NCBI GenBank assembly: GCA_963805985.1
Contig: CAWDWG010000008.1
Location: 620,001 to 684,000, forward strand
Length of the DNA stretch: 64,000 nucleotides
From: Bog-257 sp963805985
GTDB taxonomy: Bacteria; Acidobacteriota; Terriglobia; Terriglobales; Acidobacteriaceae
Reading direction: 5' to 3'
Made by a program: the position numbers and the translations under genes. Below, piece by piece: positions 43,432 to 52,095 of this stretch (the stretch's first letter is position 1; each line of letters opens with the position of its first letter). Under the pieces are notes generated by a model. It had not been told where the DNA came from. It ran no database searches and saw nothing but the letters and a program-made list of their open reading frames with translations.

Positions 43432-43785
43432 GAAGTGGTTTTCCTCCAGAAAATACCGCCTGAAGGCGGTGCAGATGGATGCAGAAAATCCTACCACATT
43501 GTGGGTAGGAGACGTGGCGTCACCAGCTGTGCGGAAGTAGCTGAGTCTGAAATTCAACCGGGTGGAGCACGCCCTTGAGGCGTGCATATCAGGGCGAACT
43601 TGGCGCACGCTTTAGCGCCTGAGGTAATGCTTGAACCTTTACCCCAGCGGCTGAAGCCGGATCAGCAGAGGGGAGATTAACTGGACGCCTGAAAGGCGTG
43701 CTCCACCCAAGGGACTGCCCAATCAGGAGCGACGTACTCGCTACGCATTGGCAGATCGCGCCAAGATTGTGAATAATCGAAGGGT
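43432..43785. other. Intergenic stretch with a family D inverted-repeat element
   Basis: 354 nt upstream of both the PPIase and CDF genes. The only structure seen is the roughly 150-nt element at 43559-43708; the promoters of the two divergent genes must also lie here. Confidence 0.5.
43559..43708. repeat. Family D element with gggtggagcacgcc terminal inverted repeats
   Basis: The left end gggtggagcacgcccttgaggcgtgc and the right end cgcctgaaaggcgtgctccaccc are inverted copies about 150 nt apart, each also forming a small hairpin (cacgcc..ggcgtg). Between them lies ttagcgcctgaggtaa...agcggctgaagccg, itself palindromic. Without a transposase it could be a REP pair or a miniature element. A partial relative (gcaccgcttaagcggtgctccaccc) is at 52042-52066. 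Confidence 0.7.
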
Positions 43786-45207
43786 ATGAGCGAGGCTGTC
43801 GGCATCGCCGAGATGCAGCGTGAAAAGAAGGCGGTCGCGTTGAATTCCATCATCGCGGCCATCGGTATCACGCTGATGAAGGTAGTGGTCGGCGCGACTA
43901 CCGGCAGCCTGGGCATCTTGTCGGAGGCGGCGCATTCGGGGCTCGATCTGATTGCCGCTGTAGTCACCTACTTCTCGGTTCGCGTTTCCGACAAACCGGC
44001 CGACGCCGATCACCAGTATGGTCATGGCAAAATCGAAAGCTTCTCCGCCTTCCTCGAAACCGGACTTCTGCTGCTGACTTGCGTCTGGATTGTTTACGAA
44101 GCGGGCAAGCGCCTGTTCTTTCACTCGGTCGAGATCGAGCCGACGATCTGGGCGTTCGTCGTGATGGGCATCTCGATCGTGGTGGATTTTTGGCGCTCGC
44201 GACGGCTGCGCCGCATCGCCGACAAGTACGACAGCCAAGCCCTGCAAGCCGATGCCCTGCACTTCGGCACCGACATCTGGTCCAGCTCGGTGGTTATTCT
44301 GGGACTGGCGCTGGTGCTTATCGGACGGCACTACTCGCAGCCATGGCTGGCTAAAGCCGATCCGATTGCGGCGCTGTTCGTGGCTTGCATCGTGGTGTAC
44401 GTCAGCTCGCGGCTGGCGCGGCAGACCATCGATACCCTGCTCGACGCTGCGCCTAAAGGGATTCGCAATCGCATCATCGAAGAGGTCTACCGCGTCGACG
44501 GAGTGTTGCAGGTTGACCGCGTGCGCATTCGCCGTGTGGGCAGCCGATACTTTGCCGACGTCCAGGTTGCGATGTCGCGCAACGTCACGTTTCAGAAGTC
44601 GGAGCAGGTCTCCAACGAGGTTGCGACACGCATTCGCAATCTGCTGCCCGATGCCGACGTGCTGGTGAATGCCGTGGCGCGGGCCAGCCGGCAGGAGAGC
44701 CTCTTCGATCGCATTCGCGCCGTCGCCACGCGCAATAATCTGTATGTTCACGAGATCAGCGTGCAGGACCTCGGCGGCAGCCTGCACGTGGAGCAGCATG
44801 TGGAGCTGGACGAGAGGCTAAGCCTGAAGGTGGCTCACGATCGCGTGACGCGGCTGGAAAACGAGATGAAGCAGGAGGTGCCGGAGATCTCCGACATCCT
44901 GACCCACATCGAGAGCGAGCCGGCGACCATCGAGACCAGCGACGGCCTGCTGCGCGTGCCCAGCTTTGAGCGCCGGCTGCAGACCGTTGCCGACAGCTTC
45001 CCCGAAGTCGTCGACATGCACGACTTGATGTTCAAGCGCGTCAGCGGGCGGCTGTATCTGTCGGCGCACCTTACCATGCAGGACGATCTGCCGCTGTCAC
45101 GCGTACACGATATTCAGACGGCAGTGGAGGGGCGTTTTCGGCAAGAGGTGCCGGAGCTATTTCGAGTGCTGATCCATCCAGAGCCGCAGACGGATAACCG
45201 GAGGTAA
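43786..45207 (+). CDS. Cation diffusion facilitator transporter with extended C-terminus
   Basis: CDF proteins export divalent metal ions (Zn, Fe, Mn, Co) by proton antiport. The 473-residue protein has about six helices in residues 15-215, with SEAAHSGLDLIAA (TM2 metal site HxxxD), DHQYGHGKIES and DALHFGTDIWSS (TM5 site HxxxD). The C-terminal 255 residues hold the dimerisation domain (RIRRVGSRYFADVQVAMSRNVTF) and apparently two further copies of a related fold (VHEISVQDLGGSLHVEQHVELD and MHDLMFKRVSGRLYLSAHLTMQDDL). Typical members are about 300 aa with one such domain, so the triple arrangement is notable. Metal specificity unknown. Confidence 0.92.
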   Translation: MSEAVGIAEMQREKKAVALNSIIAAIGITLMKVVVGATTGSLGILSEAAHSGLDLIAAVVTYFSVRVSDKPADADHQYGHGKIESFSAFLETGLLLLTCVWIVYEAGKRLFFHSVEIEPTIWAFVVMGISIVVDFWRSRRLRRIADKYDSQALQADALHFGTDIWSSSVVILGLALVLIGRHYSQPWLAKADPIAALFVACIVVYVSSRLARQTIDTLLDAAPKGIRNRIIEEVYRVDGVLQVDRVRIRRVGSRYFADVQVAMSRNVTFQKSEQVSNEVATRIRNLLPDADVLVNAVARASRQESLFDRIRAVATRNNLYVHEISVQDLGGSLHVEQHVELDERLSLKVAHDRVTRLENEMKQEVPEISDILTHIESEPATIETSDGLLRVPSFERRLQTVADSFPEVVDMHDLMFKRVSGRLYLSAHLTMQDDLPLSRVHDIQTAVEGRFRQEVPELFRVLIHPEPQTDNRR

Positions 45208-45214
45208 TAGCCCG

Positions 45215-46972
45215 CTACGTTTCCAGCGTGTAGCGGTTGGCGGCGAGGCGGTACATTCGGCGCCAGACCAGGCGGTTCACGGTGACAACGACCATCGCCA
45301 TTACGATGGTCGAGCCGAGCAGCAGAGCGAAGTTGCCGGAGTCGGTGGCGCGCGAGATGGTGGCGCCGAGGCCGACGGTCGTGTACGTCTCGTCCTTGAG
45401 GCGGAAGTATTCGGCGATGATGCTGGCGTTCCACGCGCCGCCGGAAGCGGTCACCAGGCCGGTGATGAGGTACGGGAAGATTCCCGGCAGAATCACTTTC
45501 TTCCAGCGCTCGGTCGTCGAGAACTTGAACAACGCAGCACATTCTTTCAAGTCCGTCGGAATTGCCATCGCACCGGCGATCACGTTGAAGAGGATGTACC
45601 ACTGCGTTCCCAGCAGGAGCAGCAGGATCGATCCCAGCCCCAGCCCGCCGCCGATGCGAATGAGCACCAGCAGCACAATGGGAAACAGCGCGGTCGCGGG
45701 GACGGAAGCCGCGATCTGCGCCAGCGGCTGGGCGATGCGCGCCAGGCGTGGATTGAAGCCGATGGCGACGCCGACGGGAATGGTCCACAGAGAGCCGATG
45801 ACGAGCGCGGCGAGAACGCGGCCAAAGGTCGCGGCTGTGCCGATCAGGATCTGGTGAAAGTCGCTGGAGTTGAGTTGGGTCAACATTCCCACGGCGCGCA
45901 CCAGCGCGTAGAAGACGCCCAGCACGGCGAGCGCTGCGATGGTGCGGCCGACCCACACCTTCCACATCGGCGTAGGAGCCTCTTCCTGATCGGTGTCGAA
46001 GTCGCGCGCGTAATGCATCCTCACGCGCTCGCGCAGCGGATTGAAGACACGCTTGCGCAGCTTGACCAGCAGTCGCGACTTCTGTAGCAGATCGCGAAAC
46101 CAGGACTGCGGCGCGTCGGTGCTCTCCACTTGCTCGACCTTGAACTTCTCGGCCCACGCAATTACCGGCCGCCAAACAAGCTGATCGAGCAGTACGATCA
46201 CGGCGATCATCGTACCGACACCCCAAAGGATCGCTTCGGTATCGCCGGCGCTGGCTGCGGTTTGCAGATAGGAGCCGAGTCCGGGCAGGCGGAAGTCGTC
46301 GGAGCCGAGCACGAACATCTCGCAGGCCATCAGGAAGAACCAGCCGCCCGCGACCGACATCATCGAGTTCCACACCAGGCCGATCGCGGCGTAAGGCAAT
46401 TCGAATTGCGTGAAGCGCTGATACCAGTTGAAGCGGTAGATCTTGGCGGCTTCGCGCATGTCGCGCGGAATGCTCTTCAGCGACGAGTAGAAGCTGAAGG
46501 CCATGTTCCAGACCTGGCCGGTGAAGATGAGCAGGATCGCGCCCAGCTCCACGCCGACCTGATGGCGCGGAAAGAGCGCGACCATCGCCAGCATCACGCC
46601 GGGCAGGAAGCTGAGCACGGGAATCGATTGCAGGATGTCGAGCAGCGGAATCATGATGCGTTCGGCGCGCGGGTTGTACGCGGCGACGTAGCCGTAGACC
46701 AGAGTGAAGGCGAGCGACAGGATGTAGGCGATGGTGATGCGCAGCAGCGAATACGCGGCGTAGAGCGGGAGGTGCGACGGATCGCGCGAGATCTCGACGT
46801 GCGGATTGAACGGCCCGAACCAGGTGCGCGCGAGAACCAGAATGAGGTAGAAGACCGACAGACCCGCGGCGAAGAGGAAGAAATCGGTGAGCACCGACCA
46901 GGTCTGCGCCGGCAGCAGCGACCACGGACCTTTGCCCAGAATCTTTACGGGTTGCCAAGTCGGGCGCGCCAT
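45215..46972 (-). CDS. ABC transporter permease, two fused BPD domains (NitT/TauT type)
   Basis: 585 residues. Two binding-protein-dependent permease domains lie in one chain: the first at about residues 90-265 with the EAA-type loop LKSIPRDMREAAKIYRFNWYQRF, the second at about 385-575 with MAIPTDLKECAALFKFSTTERWKKVILPGIFPYLITGL. Such fused permeases belong to the nitrate/sulfonate/taurine-type branch. Its ATG overlaps the ATPase gene's TGA by one base, showing one operon. No periplasmic binding protein is encoded nearby. It converges with the CDF gene (7 bp gap). Substrate unknown. Confidence 0.9.
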   Translation of the reverse strand: MARPTWQPVKILGKGPWSLLPAQTWSVLTDFFLFAAGLSVFYLILVLARTWFGPFNPHVEISRDPSHLPLYAAYSLLRITIAYILSLAFTLVYGYVAAYNPRAERIMIPLLDILQSIPVLSFLPGVMLAMVALFPRHQVGVELGAILLIFTGQVWNMAFSFYSSLKSIPRDMREAAKIYRFNWYQRFTQFELPYAAIGLVWNSMMSVAGGWFFLMACEMFVLGSDDFRLPGLGSYLQTAASAGDTEAILWGVGTMIAVIVLLDQLVWRPVIAWAEKFKVEQVESTDAPQSWFRDLLQKSRLLVKLRKRVFNPLRERVRMHYARDFDTDQEEAPTPMWKVWVGRTIAALAVLGVFYALVRAVGMLTQLNSSDFHQILIGTAATFGRVLAALVIGSLWTIPVGVAIGFNPRLARIAQPLAQIAASVPATALFPIVLLVLIRIGGGLGLGSILLLLLGTQWYILFNVIAGAMAIPTDLKECAALFKFSTTERWKKVILPGIFPYLITGLVTASGGAWNASIIAEYFRLKDETYTTVGLGATISRATDSGNFALLLGSTIVMAMVVVTVNRLVWRRMYRLAANRYTLET

Positions 46973-48312
46973 CAGTGCTCTTCCGCGCCCGGCAGCACGT
47001 CGGCGTCTTCGCGATGGAAGAGCCGGCCCTTCTCGGAGTCGTAGTCGAAGATCTCGGCGTAACGGCCCCAGTTCAGAGCTGTCTGGAACTGGCGCTCGAC
47101 TTCGTCGGTGCTGAAGTGCTCGTCGAGAATGTCGCGGAAGAATTCTTCGCCGATGGCGTGGTCGCGCTTGGCGTGCAGCGTGTTCTCGATCAGCCGCAGA
47201 ATGGCGATGTTCTTCAGCGCGGCCTCGCGGAAGAGCTGCTTCTGCATCTGGATATCGGCTTCGCCGAACTTGCGGCCTTCGGGGGTCATCTCCACGTCGC
47301 CCTCACGCAGCACGGCGAAGCCCAGCATAACCGCGGCGTCCACGATGGGCAGCAGATCGTCTACATCCATCGAGAGTTCGTCGGCAAGTTTGTAGAGATC
47401 GTCGCGGCCGCCGCGATCGGTCAGCAGCTCCAGGAATCCGGCGATCCCGCCCGGACGGGCGTGCGGCAGCATCTGGAACTTGTTCTTCTCGCGCCCCTGG
47501 CCGTTGGTCGCAGCGACAGCGGCCTTGCCCGGAGCAGCCTGTTCATGTTCCGGCTGCGTCAGCGTCTTATAGATGTAGTCGACGTACGCGAGAAAGCGTG
47601 GCGACTTACGATCGCGATACTGCGGAATGTCGATCTCAAAGTCGGAGCGAATGCGCCCCGGGTTGCGGCCCAGCACAATCACGCGATCGGCGAGCAAAAC
47701 TGCTTCCTCGATGTTGTGGGTCACGATGAAGATCGACTTTGTCGGCATCTTCTTGTTCGACCACAGCTCGAGCAGTTCGGAGCGCAGGTTCTCGGCGGTA
47801 AGCACGTCAAGCGCGGAGAACGGCTCGTCCATGAAGAGCACTTCCGGTTCGACCACCAGCGCGCGCGCGAAACCGACGCGCTGCTTCATGCCCCCGGAAA
47901 GCTCTTTGGGATACGCCGTCTCGAAGCCGTCGAGGCCGACCGTGTCGATCATCTTCAGCGCCCGCTTGTGCCGTTCAATCGCTCCGATGCCCTTCGCAAC
48001 CAGCGGCGCTTCCACGTTCTCCAGCACAGTAAGCCACGGAAAGAGCGCGAAGCTCTGGAAGACGATGGCAACGTTGGGAATCTGCCCGTCCATCTGCTTG
48101 CCGTGCCACAGGACGTGGCCCGAGGAAGGTTTCGACAGGCCCGTCAGCATGCGCAGAAGTGTCGATTTGCCCGAGCCGGAAGGTCCCAGCAGGCCGACAA
48201 TTTTGCCCGGACACACTTCCAGATCGGTCGGGGCAATGACTTCAATCCGATTGCCATCCGGCTGCGGATAGTACTTCTCGACTGCGCAGGCCTGAATGAT
48301 CGCCTCGCCCAA
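46972..48312 (-). CDS. ABC transporter ATP-binding protein with AAA-associated C-terminal domain
   Basis: 446 residues. The nucleotide-binding domain has GLLGPSGSGKSTLLRMLTG (Walker A), LSGGMKQRVGFARALVVEPEVLFMDEPFSALD (signature and Walker B) and the switch FIVTHNIEEAVLLADRVIVLG, typical of the nitrate/sulfonate/taurine group. Residues about 290-440 are an extra domain (GIAGFLELLTDRGGRDDLYKLADELSMDVDDLLPIVDAAVMLGFA), matching the AAA-associated C-terminal domain found on some of these ATPases and resembling a winged-helix regulator. It is the first gene of the two-gene operon. Confidence 0.93.
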   Translation of the reverse strand: MGEAIIQACAVEKYYPQPDGNRIEVIAPTDLEVCPGKIVGLLGPSGSGKSTLLRMLTGLSKPSSGHVLWHGKQMDGQIPNVAIVFQSFALFPWLTVLENVEAPLVAKGIGAIERHKRALKMIDTVGLDGFETAYPKELSGGMKQRVGFARALVVEPEVLFMDEPFSALDVLTAENLRSELLELWSNKKMPTKSIFIVTHNIEEAVLLADRVIVLGRNPGRIRSDFEIDIPQYRDRKSPRFLAYVDYIYKTLTQPEHEQAAPGKAAVAATNGQGREKNKFQMLPHARPGGIAGFLELLTDRGGRDDLYKLADELSMDVDDLLPIVDAAVMLGFAVLREGDVEMTPEGRKFGEADIQMQKQLFREAALKNIAILRLIENTLHAKRDHAIGEEFFRDILDEHFSTDEVERQFQTALNWGRYAEIFDYDSEKGRLFHREDADVLPGAEEH

Positions 48313-48446
48313 TGTGCTCTCCTCTGAAGTGCCTAACTAGTCTAGGTGTACTTGCGAAAGCGCACAATGTGCAAGGCAGCGCGGAATGTGAAAGGACGGT
48401 GAATTCTGCGGGCGAGATCAGCTTGAGCAGCTTTTACAATCGCTCA

Positions 48447-49091
48447 TCACTTCTTCTTGCTGCTGCTACCGCCTTTATCGTTATTGCCGGTCGGCGGCAC
48501 GACCGCCAGATTGTTAGTCACCGACAGCACCGACGAGATCTGATTGACACGCTGGGTGCACAGATTCTTGTCTGTCTCGTTGTCGACCACGCCGTCGAGT
48601 GTCACGCGCGAGTTCTTCACGATGATGCGGATCGGCGGATTGGGCAGGTTGGCGTACTTGAACAGCGGCCCAAAGCCGCCGTAGATCTTCTGCTGCACCT
48701 GCTGCCGGATTTGGGCATCCATCGGGCTTGGCGGCAACACCTCAATCTTGTTGACGATCTTATCCACGCCCTCAACTTTCTTCACCGCGCTCTGGACATC
48801 CTTGGGCAGCGTCGGATTCAGCACCTGGCCTGTGAGCGTCACGGTTCGCCCCTCCAGCGAGAAGCCAAGATTGTCGAAGACGGTGTAATACGGCTGCATC
48901 AGGATCGCGTGGCGAATCCCCTGCACGAGCTTCGCCTGGACCTCGGGGGACATGGACTGATCGGAGGTCGGCGTCGCTCCCGTCGTCAGGTTGGAATTTG
49001 CCGCCGGAGGCTGCGCGGTTTGCGCGCCCGCCGCGATCGTCCACACCATGGCTAACGCCGCCGCTATAGCAACCGAATGCCCCTTCGTCAT
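48447..49091 (-). CDS. Secreted BON-domain protein
   Basis: 214 residues with a signal peptide (SVAIAAALAMVWTIAAGAQT). Two BON domains: about residues 50-115 (QAKLVQGIRHAILMQPYYTVFDNLGFSLEGRTVTLTGQVLNP, then VEGVDKIVNKIEVLP) and about 125-200 (DAQIRQQVQQKIY, IRIIVKNSRVTLDGVVDNETDKNLCTQRVNQISSVLSVTNNLAV). The C-terminus is a basic SSSKKK tail. BON domains are thought to bind phospholipid or polymer surfaces, as in OsmY. It is probably periplasmic and monocistronic. Confidence 0.9.
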   Translation of the reverse strand: MTKGHSVAIAAALAMVWTIAAGAQTAQPPAANSNLTTGATPTSDQSMSPEVQAKLVQGIRHAILMQPYYTVFDNLGFSLEGRTVTLTGQVLNPTLPKDVQSAVKKVEGVDKIVNKIEVLPPSPMDAQIRQQVQQKIYGGFGPLFKYANLPNPPIRIIVKNSRVTLDGVVDNETDKNLCTQRVNQISSVLSVTNNLAVVPPTGNNDKGGSSSKKK

Positions 49092-49287
49092 CGCTGCCTC
49101 CCGTAGTCCTCACATCCTACTCTCCCCGCGAGCAAGCGCCAAGACGACCGCCAGCGGCGACTTCCCTGCCCCCCGCAAGAAGCTTCTTCCCATTTCCCGC
49201 CATAAAATGATCTAATGCTTTTCCGAAGAAACAAACCAGCTTATCGCCTTCTGAAGGGAAATTGTCCTGCGCGCCCAGGGTATTCTC

Positions 49288-50652
49288 GTGCGGAAATTTG
49301 CCGTTTTAGTCGTGGGGATTCTTCTGCTTGTTTGCAGTATGACTCCCGCGGCTGCGGCGCGCCCCGCGACGGAAGACGAGGCCCAGGACTTAGACCTTCT
49401 CACCATCGATCAGGCGGTCAAGTTTGCCTTGGCGAACAATCGCGATCTCAAGATCGTCGCTCTCAACCTCGACATTTCCAAAGACAAGGTCCAGCAGGCC
49501 AAGACCAAACGGTATCCGGCATTCAACATTTACACCTTCGCTTCGCAGCTTCTGTCGCCCATCGCCTTTGAAGTCCCTGCCGGCCAGTTCGGCACCTACC
49601 CGGGCATTGGCCCGATTCCCGCCACCAACACCAACATCACTACACCCGCTCAGCCAACCGCCTACATCTTCGGCACGGTTTCCCAGCCGCTGCTGACCCT
49701 CTACAAGATCAACCTGCATGTCCACGGCGAAGAGCTGTCCGTTCAGCAGTCGGTGCAGGAGCTGCGCGAGCAACGCAACACGGTTGTCGATAACGTTCGC
49801 GAGGCCTACTACTCGATCGTCGAGATCCAGAACGTGATCGAGGCGACGCGCGCCAGTATCAAGCAATATGAAGAGCTCGAGCGAGTCACGCAGGAGTGGG
49901 TCCAGGAGAAGGTCGTTCTGGAATCGGACCTGCTCGATGTGAAGGCCAAGCTCGCTGATCAGCGATTGAAGCTGCTCCAGGCGCAGGACAAACTCGCGAC
50001 GGCAAAGGAGACGCTGAACAACCTTCTCGGCCGCGACTTGATGATCGACTTCCGCGCGGAGGAAGACAAGGAGCTCTCGCCGACCGAGCAAGACCTGAAG
50101 GCCGCACAGGAGACCGCGCTGGCCCAGAATCCCAAGATCAAGGAAGCGGAGATTAAGATTCAGCAGGCCGATACGGTGAAACGCCTGGCCAAGTCGGAAT
50201 ACTTGCCCGATATCGGCGCCTCCTTCCACTATCTCTCGCCCTTCGGAGTTAACTTTGTTCCGACCAATGTTATGGGCGCCGGCATTGAGCTCACTTGGGA
50301 GCCCTTCGACTGGGGACGCCGCCGCGATGTGGTCGACGAAAAGACCACGCAGGTCGAGCAGAGCAAGTTGAACCTCGACCAGACGAAAGCCAACGTCCTG
50401 GTCAATCTCGACAAGGAATTTCGCGACCTGCAGGAAGCACGCATGGCCGTCGATGTTGCCGCCGCCCAGCAGGACGCATCGCGGGTAAAGCTGCGCGAGG
50501 TCACGGACAAGTACGGCCAGAAGACCGTCCTGCTGCGCGACGTTCTGCAACAACAGGCCGCGGTAGAAAAGGCGAACGCCGATTACAACGAAGCCATTGC
50601 CTCCTTCTGGACGGCCAAGGCAAACTTCGAGAAAGCGTTGGGTGCGGACTAG
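49288..50652 (+). CDS. TolC-like outer-membrane efflux channel protein
   Basis: The GTG start at 49288 leads a signal peptide (KFAVLVVGILLLVCSMTPAAAA) in a 454-residue protein. It has the long amphipathic helices of TolC-type channels: LTIDQAVKFALANNRDLKIVALNLDISKDKV at the start, SVQQSVQELREQRNTVVDNVREAYYSIVEIQN, and the second repeat QDLKAAQETALAQNPKIKEAEIKIQQADTVKRLAKSEYLPDIGASFHY. It is the first gene of a tripartite efflux operon: the adaptor starts 6 bp after its stop, and the RND pump follows. Confidence 0.94.
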   Translation: MRKFAVLVVGILLLVCSMTPAAAARPATEDEAQDLDLLTIDQAVKFALANNRDLKIVALNLDISKDKVQQAKTKRYPAFNIYTFASQLLSPIAFEVPAGQFGTYPGIGPIPATNTNITTPAQPTAYIFGTVSQPLLTLYKINLHVHGEELSVQQSVQELREQRNTVVDNVREAYYSIVEIQNVIEATRASIKQYEELERVTQEWVQEKVVLESDLLDVKAKLADQRLKLLQAQDKLATAKETLNNLLGRDLMIDFRAEEDKELSPTEQDLKAAQETALAQNPKIKEAEIKIQQADTVKRLAKSEYLPDIGASFHYLSPFGVNFVPTNVMGAGIELTWEPFDWGRRRDVVDEKTTQVEQSKLNLDQTKANVLVNLDKEFRDLQEARMAVDVAAAQQDASRVKLREVTDKYGQKTVLLRDVLQQQAAVEKANADYNEAIASFWTAKANFEKALGAD

Positions 50653-50657
50653 TCATC

Positions 50658-51794
50658 ATGATCCAACATCCAAAACTACGGGCCGCATGTTGTCTTGCAG
50701 CCGGCGCGTCGATCGCCTTGCTCCAACTCGCCTGCACCAAGTCTGAATCGGCGGACACGCAGGTCACACCCGTCCGCACCGCGCTCGTGCGAACCATCGA
50801 CACCGGCAGCACCAACACCTACTCCGCCAACATTCAGCCCTATCAGCAGGTGGACCTGGCCTTCAAATCGAGCGGCTATCTCGTCAGCATCAAGCAGGTG
50901 CGCGATGCCAATGGCCACACGCGCAACATCGATCAGGGAGATTACGTATCCGCAGGCACGGTTCTGGCGGTTGTCCAGAAAGATGATTACCAACAAAAGC
51001 TCGACCAGGCCAAGGCATCGCTGTTGAAGGCCCAGGCCGATCACGAACGCGCTAAGCTCTCGTTCGAGCGCATGTCGGTTCTCTACAAGGCCGGCGCCGC
51101 GACGCAGCCCGACTACGACGACAGCCGCGCGCAAGATCAGGCGACGCAAGCAGCCATCGACAACGCCAACGCGCAAATCGGCGAAGCCCAACTGGCTCTC
51201 AGCTATTGCGACCTCAAGGCGCCGTTCGACTCCTGGGTGCTCAAGCGCAATGTCGATCTTGGAACGCTGGTCAGCGCAGCCACCAACGGCTTCTCTTTGG
51301 CCGACACGCAAACGGTGAAAGCAGTCTTTGGCGTACCCGACACAGCCGTCGGTCGCATCCAGCCCGGCAGCCCGCAGACCGTGACCACCGAAGCCTACAA
51401 GAAGACCTTCTCCGGTCATGTGACTGCGATCTCGGCCGGCGCCGATCCCAAGAGCCGCGTCTACTCGGTAGAAGTTCGCATCGACAATCCGGAGAACCTG
51501 CTGAAGGCAGGAATGATTGCCTCCATCACCATCGGTACGCCCGGCCCGTCCGGCGGAGTAATGGTCGTTCCGATCTCGTCGGTCGTGCGCGGCACAACCA
51601 ACCAGAACGGCTTTGCCGTCTTCGTCACCGAAGGCACGGGCGATGTCGTGAAAGTGCGCACGCAGGGCGTTACTTTGGGCAATACCTACGGCAACATGAT
51701 CGCCGTCACCAGCGGCTTGAGTCTGGATCAACGTGTAGTAACCGAAGGCAGCAACAACATCAGGAATGGAGAAGAAATAAGGATCATTCCGTAG
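50658..51794 (+). CDS. RND efflux periplasmic adaptor subunit (lipoprotein)
   Basis: The start at 50658 (MIQHPKLRAACCLAAGASIALLQLAC) gives a lipoprotein signal with a lipobox LQLAC; the frame is open further upstream only by overlapping the TolC gene. The mature protein has the membrane-fusion-protein order: VDLAFKSSGYLVSI and QGDYVSAGTVLAVVQ (barrel-sandwich), a hairpin (YQQKLDQAKASLLKAQADHERAKLSFERMSVLYKAGAATQPDYDDSRAQDQATQAAIDNANAQIGEAQLAL), LKAPFDSWVLKRNVDLGTLV, and GMIASITIGTP. 378 aa, normal length. It bridges the RND pump and the TolC-like channel. Confidence 0.94.
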   Translation: MIQHPKLRAACCLAAGASIALLQLACTKSESADTQVTPVRTALVRTIDTGSTNTYSANIQPYQQVDLAFKSSGYLVSIKQVRDANGHTRNIDQGDYVSAGTVLAVVQKDDYQQKLDQAKASLLKAQADHERAKLSFERMSVLYKAGAATQPDYDDSRAQDQATQAAIDNANAQIGEAQLALSYCDLKAPFDSWVLKRNVDLGTLVSAATNGFSLADTQTVKAVFGVPDTAVGRIQPGSPQTVTTEAYKKTFSGHVTAISAGADPKSRVYSVEVRIDNPENLLKAGMIASITIGTPGPSGGVMVVPISSVVRGTTNQNGFAVFVTEGTGDVVKVRTQGVTLGNTYGNMIAVTSGLSLDQRVVTEGSNNIRNGEEIRIIP

Positions 51795-51915
51795 AAAGAG
51801 ATCTGGAAGGTCCCGGCTTTGGCCGTGTCGAAAGGCTGTAGTAGAAAATGGGCTTTAGTGTCTGCGTGAGAACCAGCTTTTCTTCCGGCCCGTGCAGTAG
51901 GAGGCTCGAAAAACC

Positions 51916-51978
51916 AGAGCGCCACAGGCGCGTGCATGATAGCCCAGGACGGAGCGCAGCGGAGTCCTGGGTAGAGTT
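51916..51978. repeat. Family C repeat, second copy
   Basis: agagcgccacaggcgcgtgcatgatagcccaggacggagcgcagcggagtcctgggtagagttg matches 10280-10341 in the gcgcc..ggcgc hairpin and in the cc-ggacggagcg..ggagtcctgggta block. Confidence 0.7.
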
Positions 51979-52041
51979 GCAAAGGAACCCAGAGTCCCCC
52001 GGGGACGGGCCTGTTCAGTTGTGCAGTTGTTGGGTTTTACT

Positions 52042-52066
52042 GCACCGCTTAAGCGGTGCTCCACCC
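52042..52066. repeat. Family D palindrome (gcaccgcttaagcggtgctccaccc)
   Basis: A perfect hairpin gcaccgcttaagcggtgc followed by tccaccc, matching the end sequence of the 43559-43708 element. Confidence 0.65.
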
Positions 52067-52095
52067 GCCGGCATCAGTGAAGGCTTCGAATAGTA

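Larger units (their letters stand above)
51795..52095. other. Intergenic stretch with two repeats inside the efflux operon
   Basis: 301 nt between adaptor and pump genes, longer than expected in such an operon. It holds a family C repeat (51916-51978) and a family D palindrome (52042-52066); no gene is seen. Confidence 0.55.
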
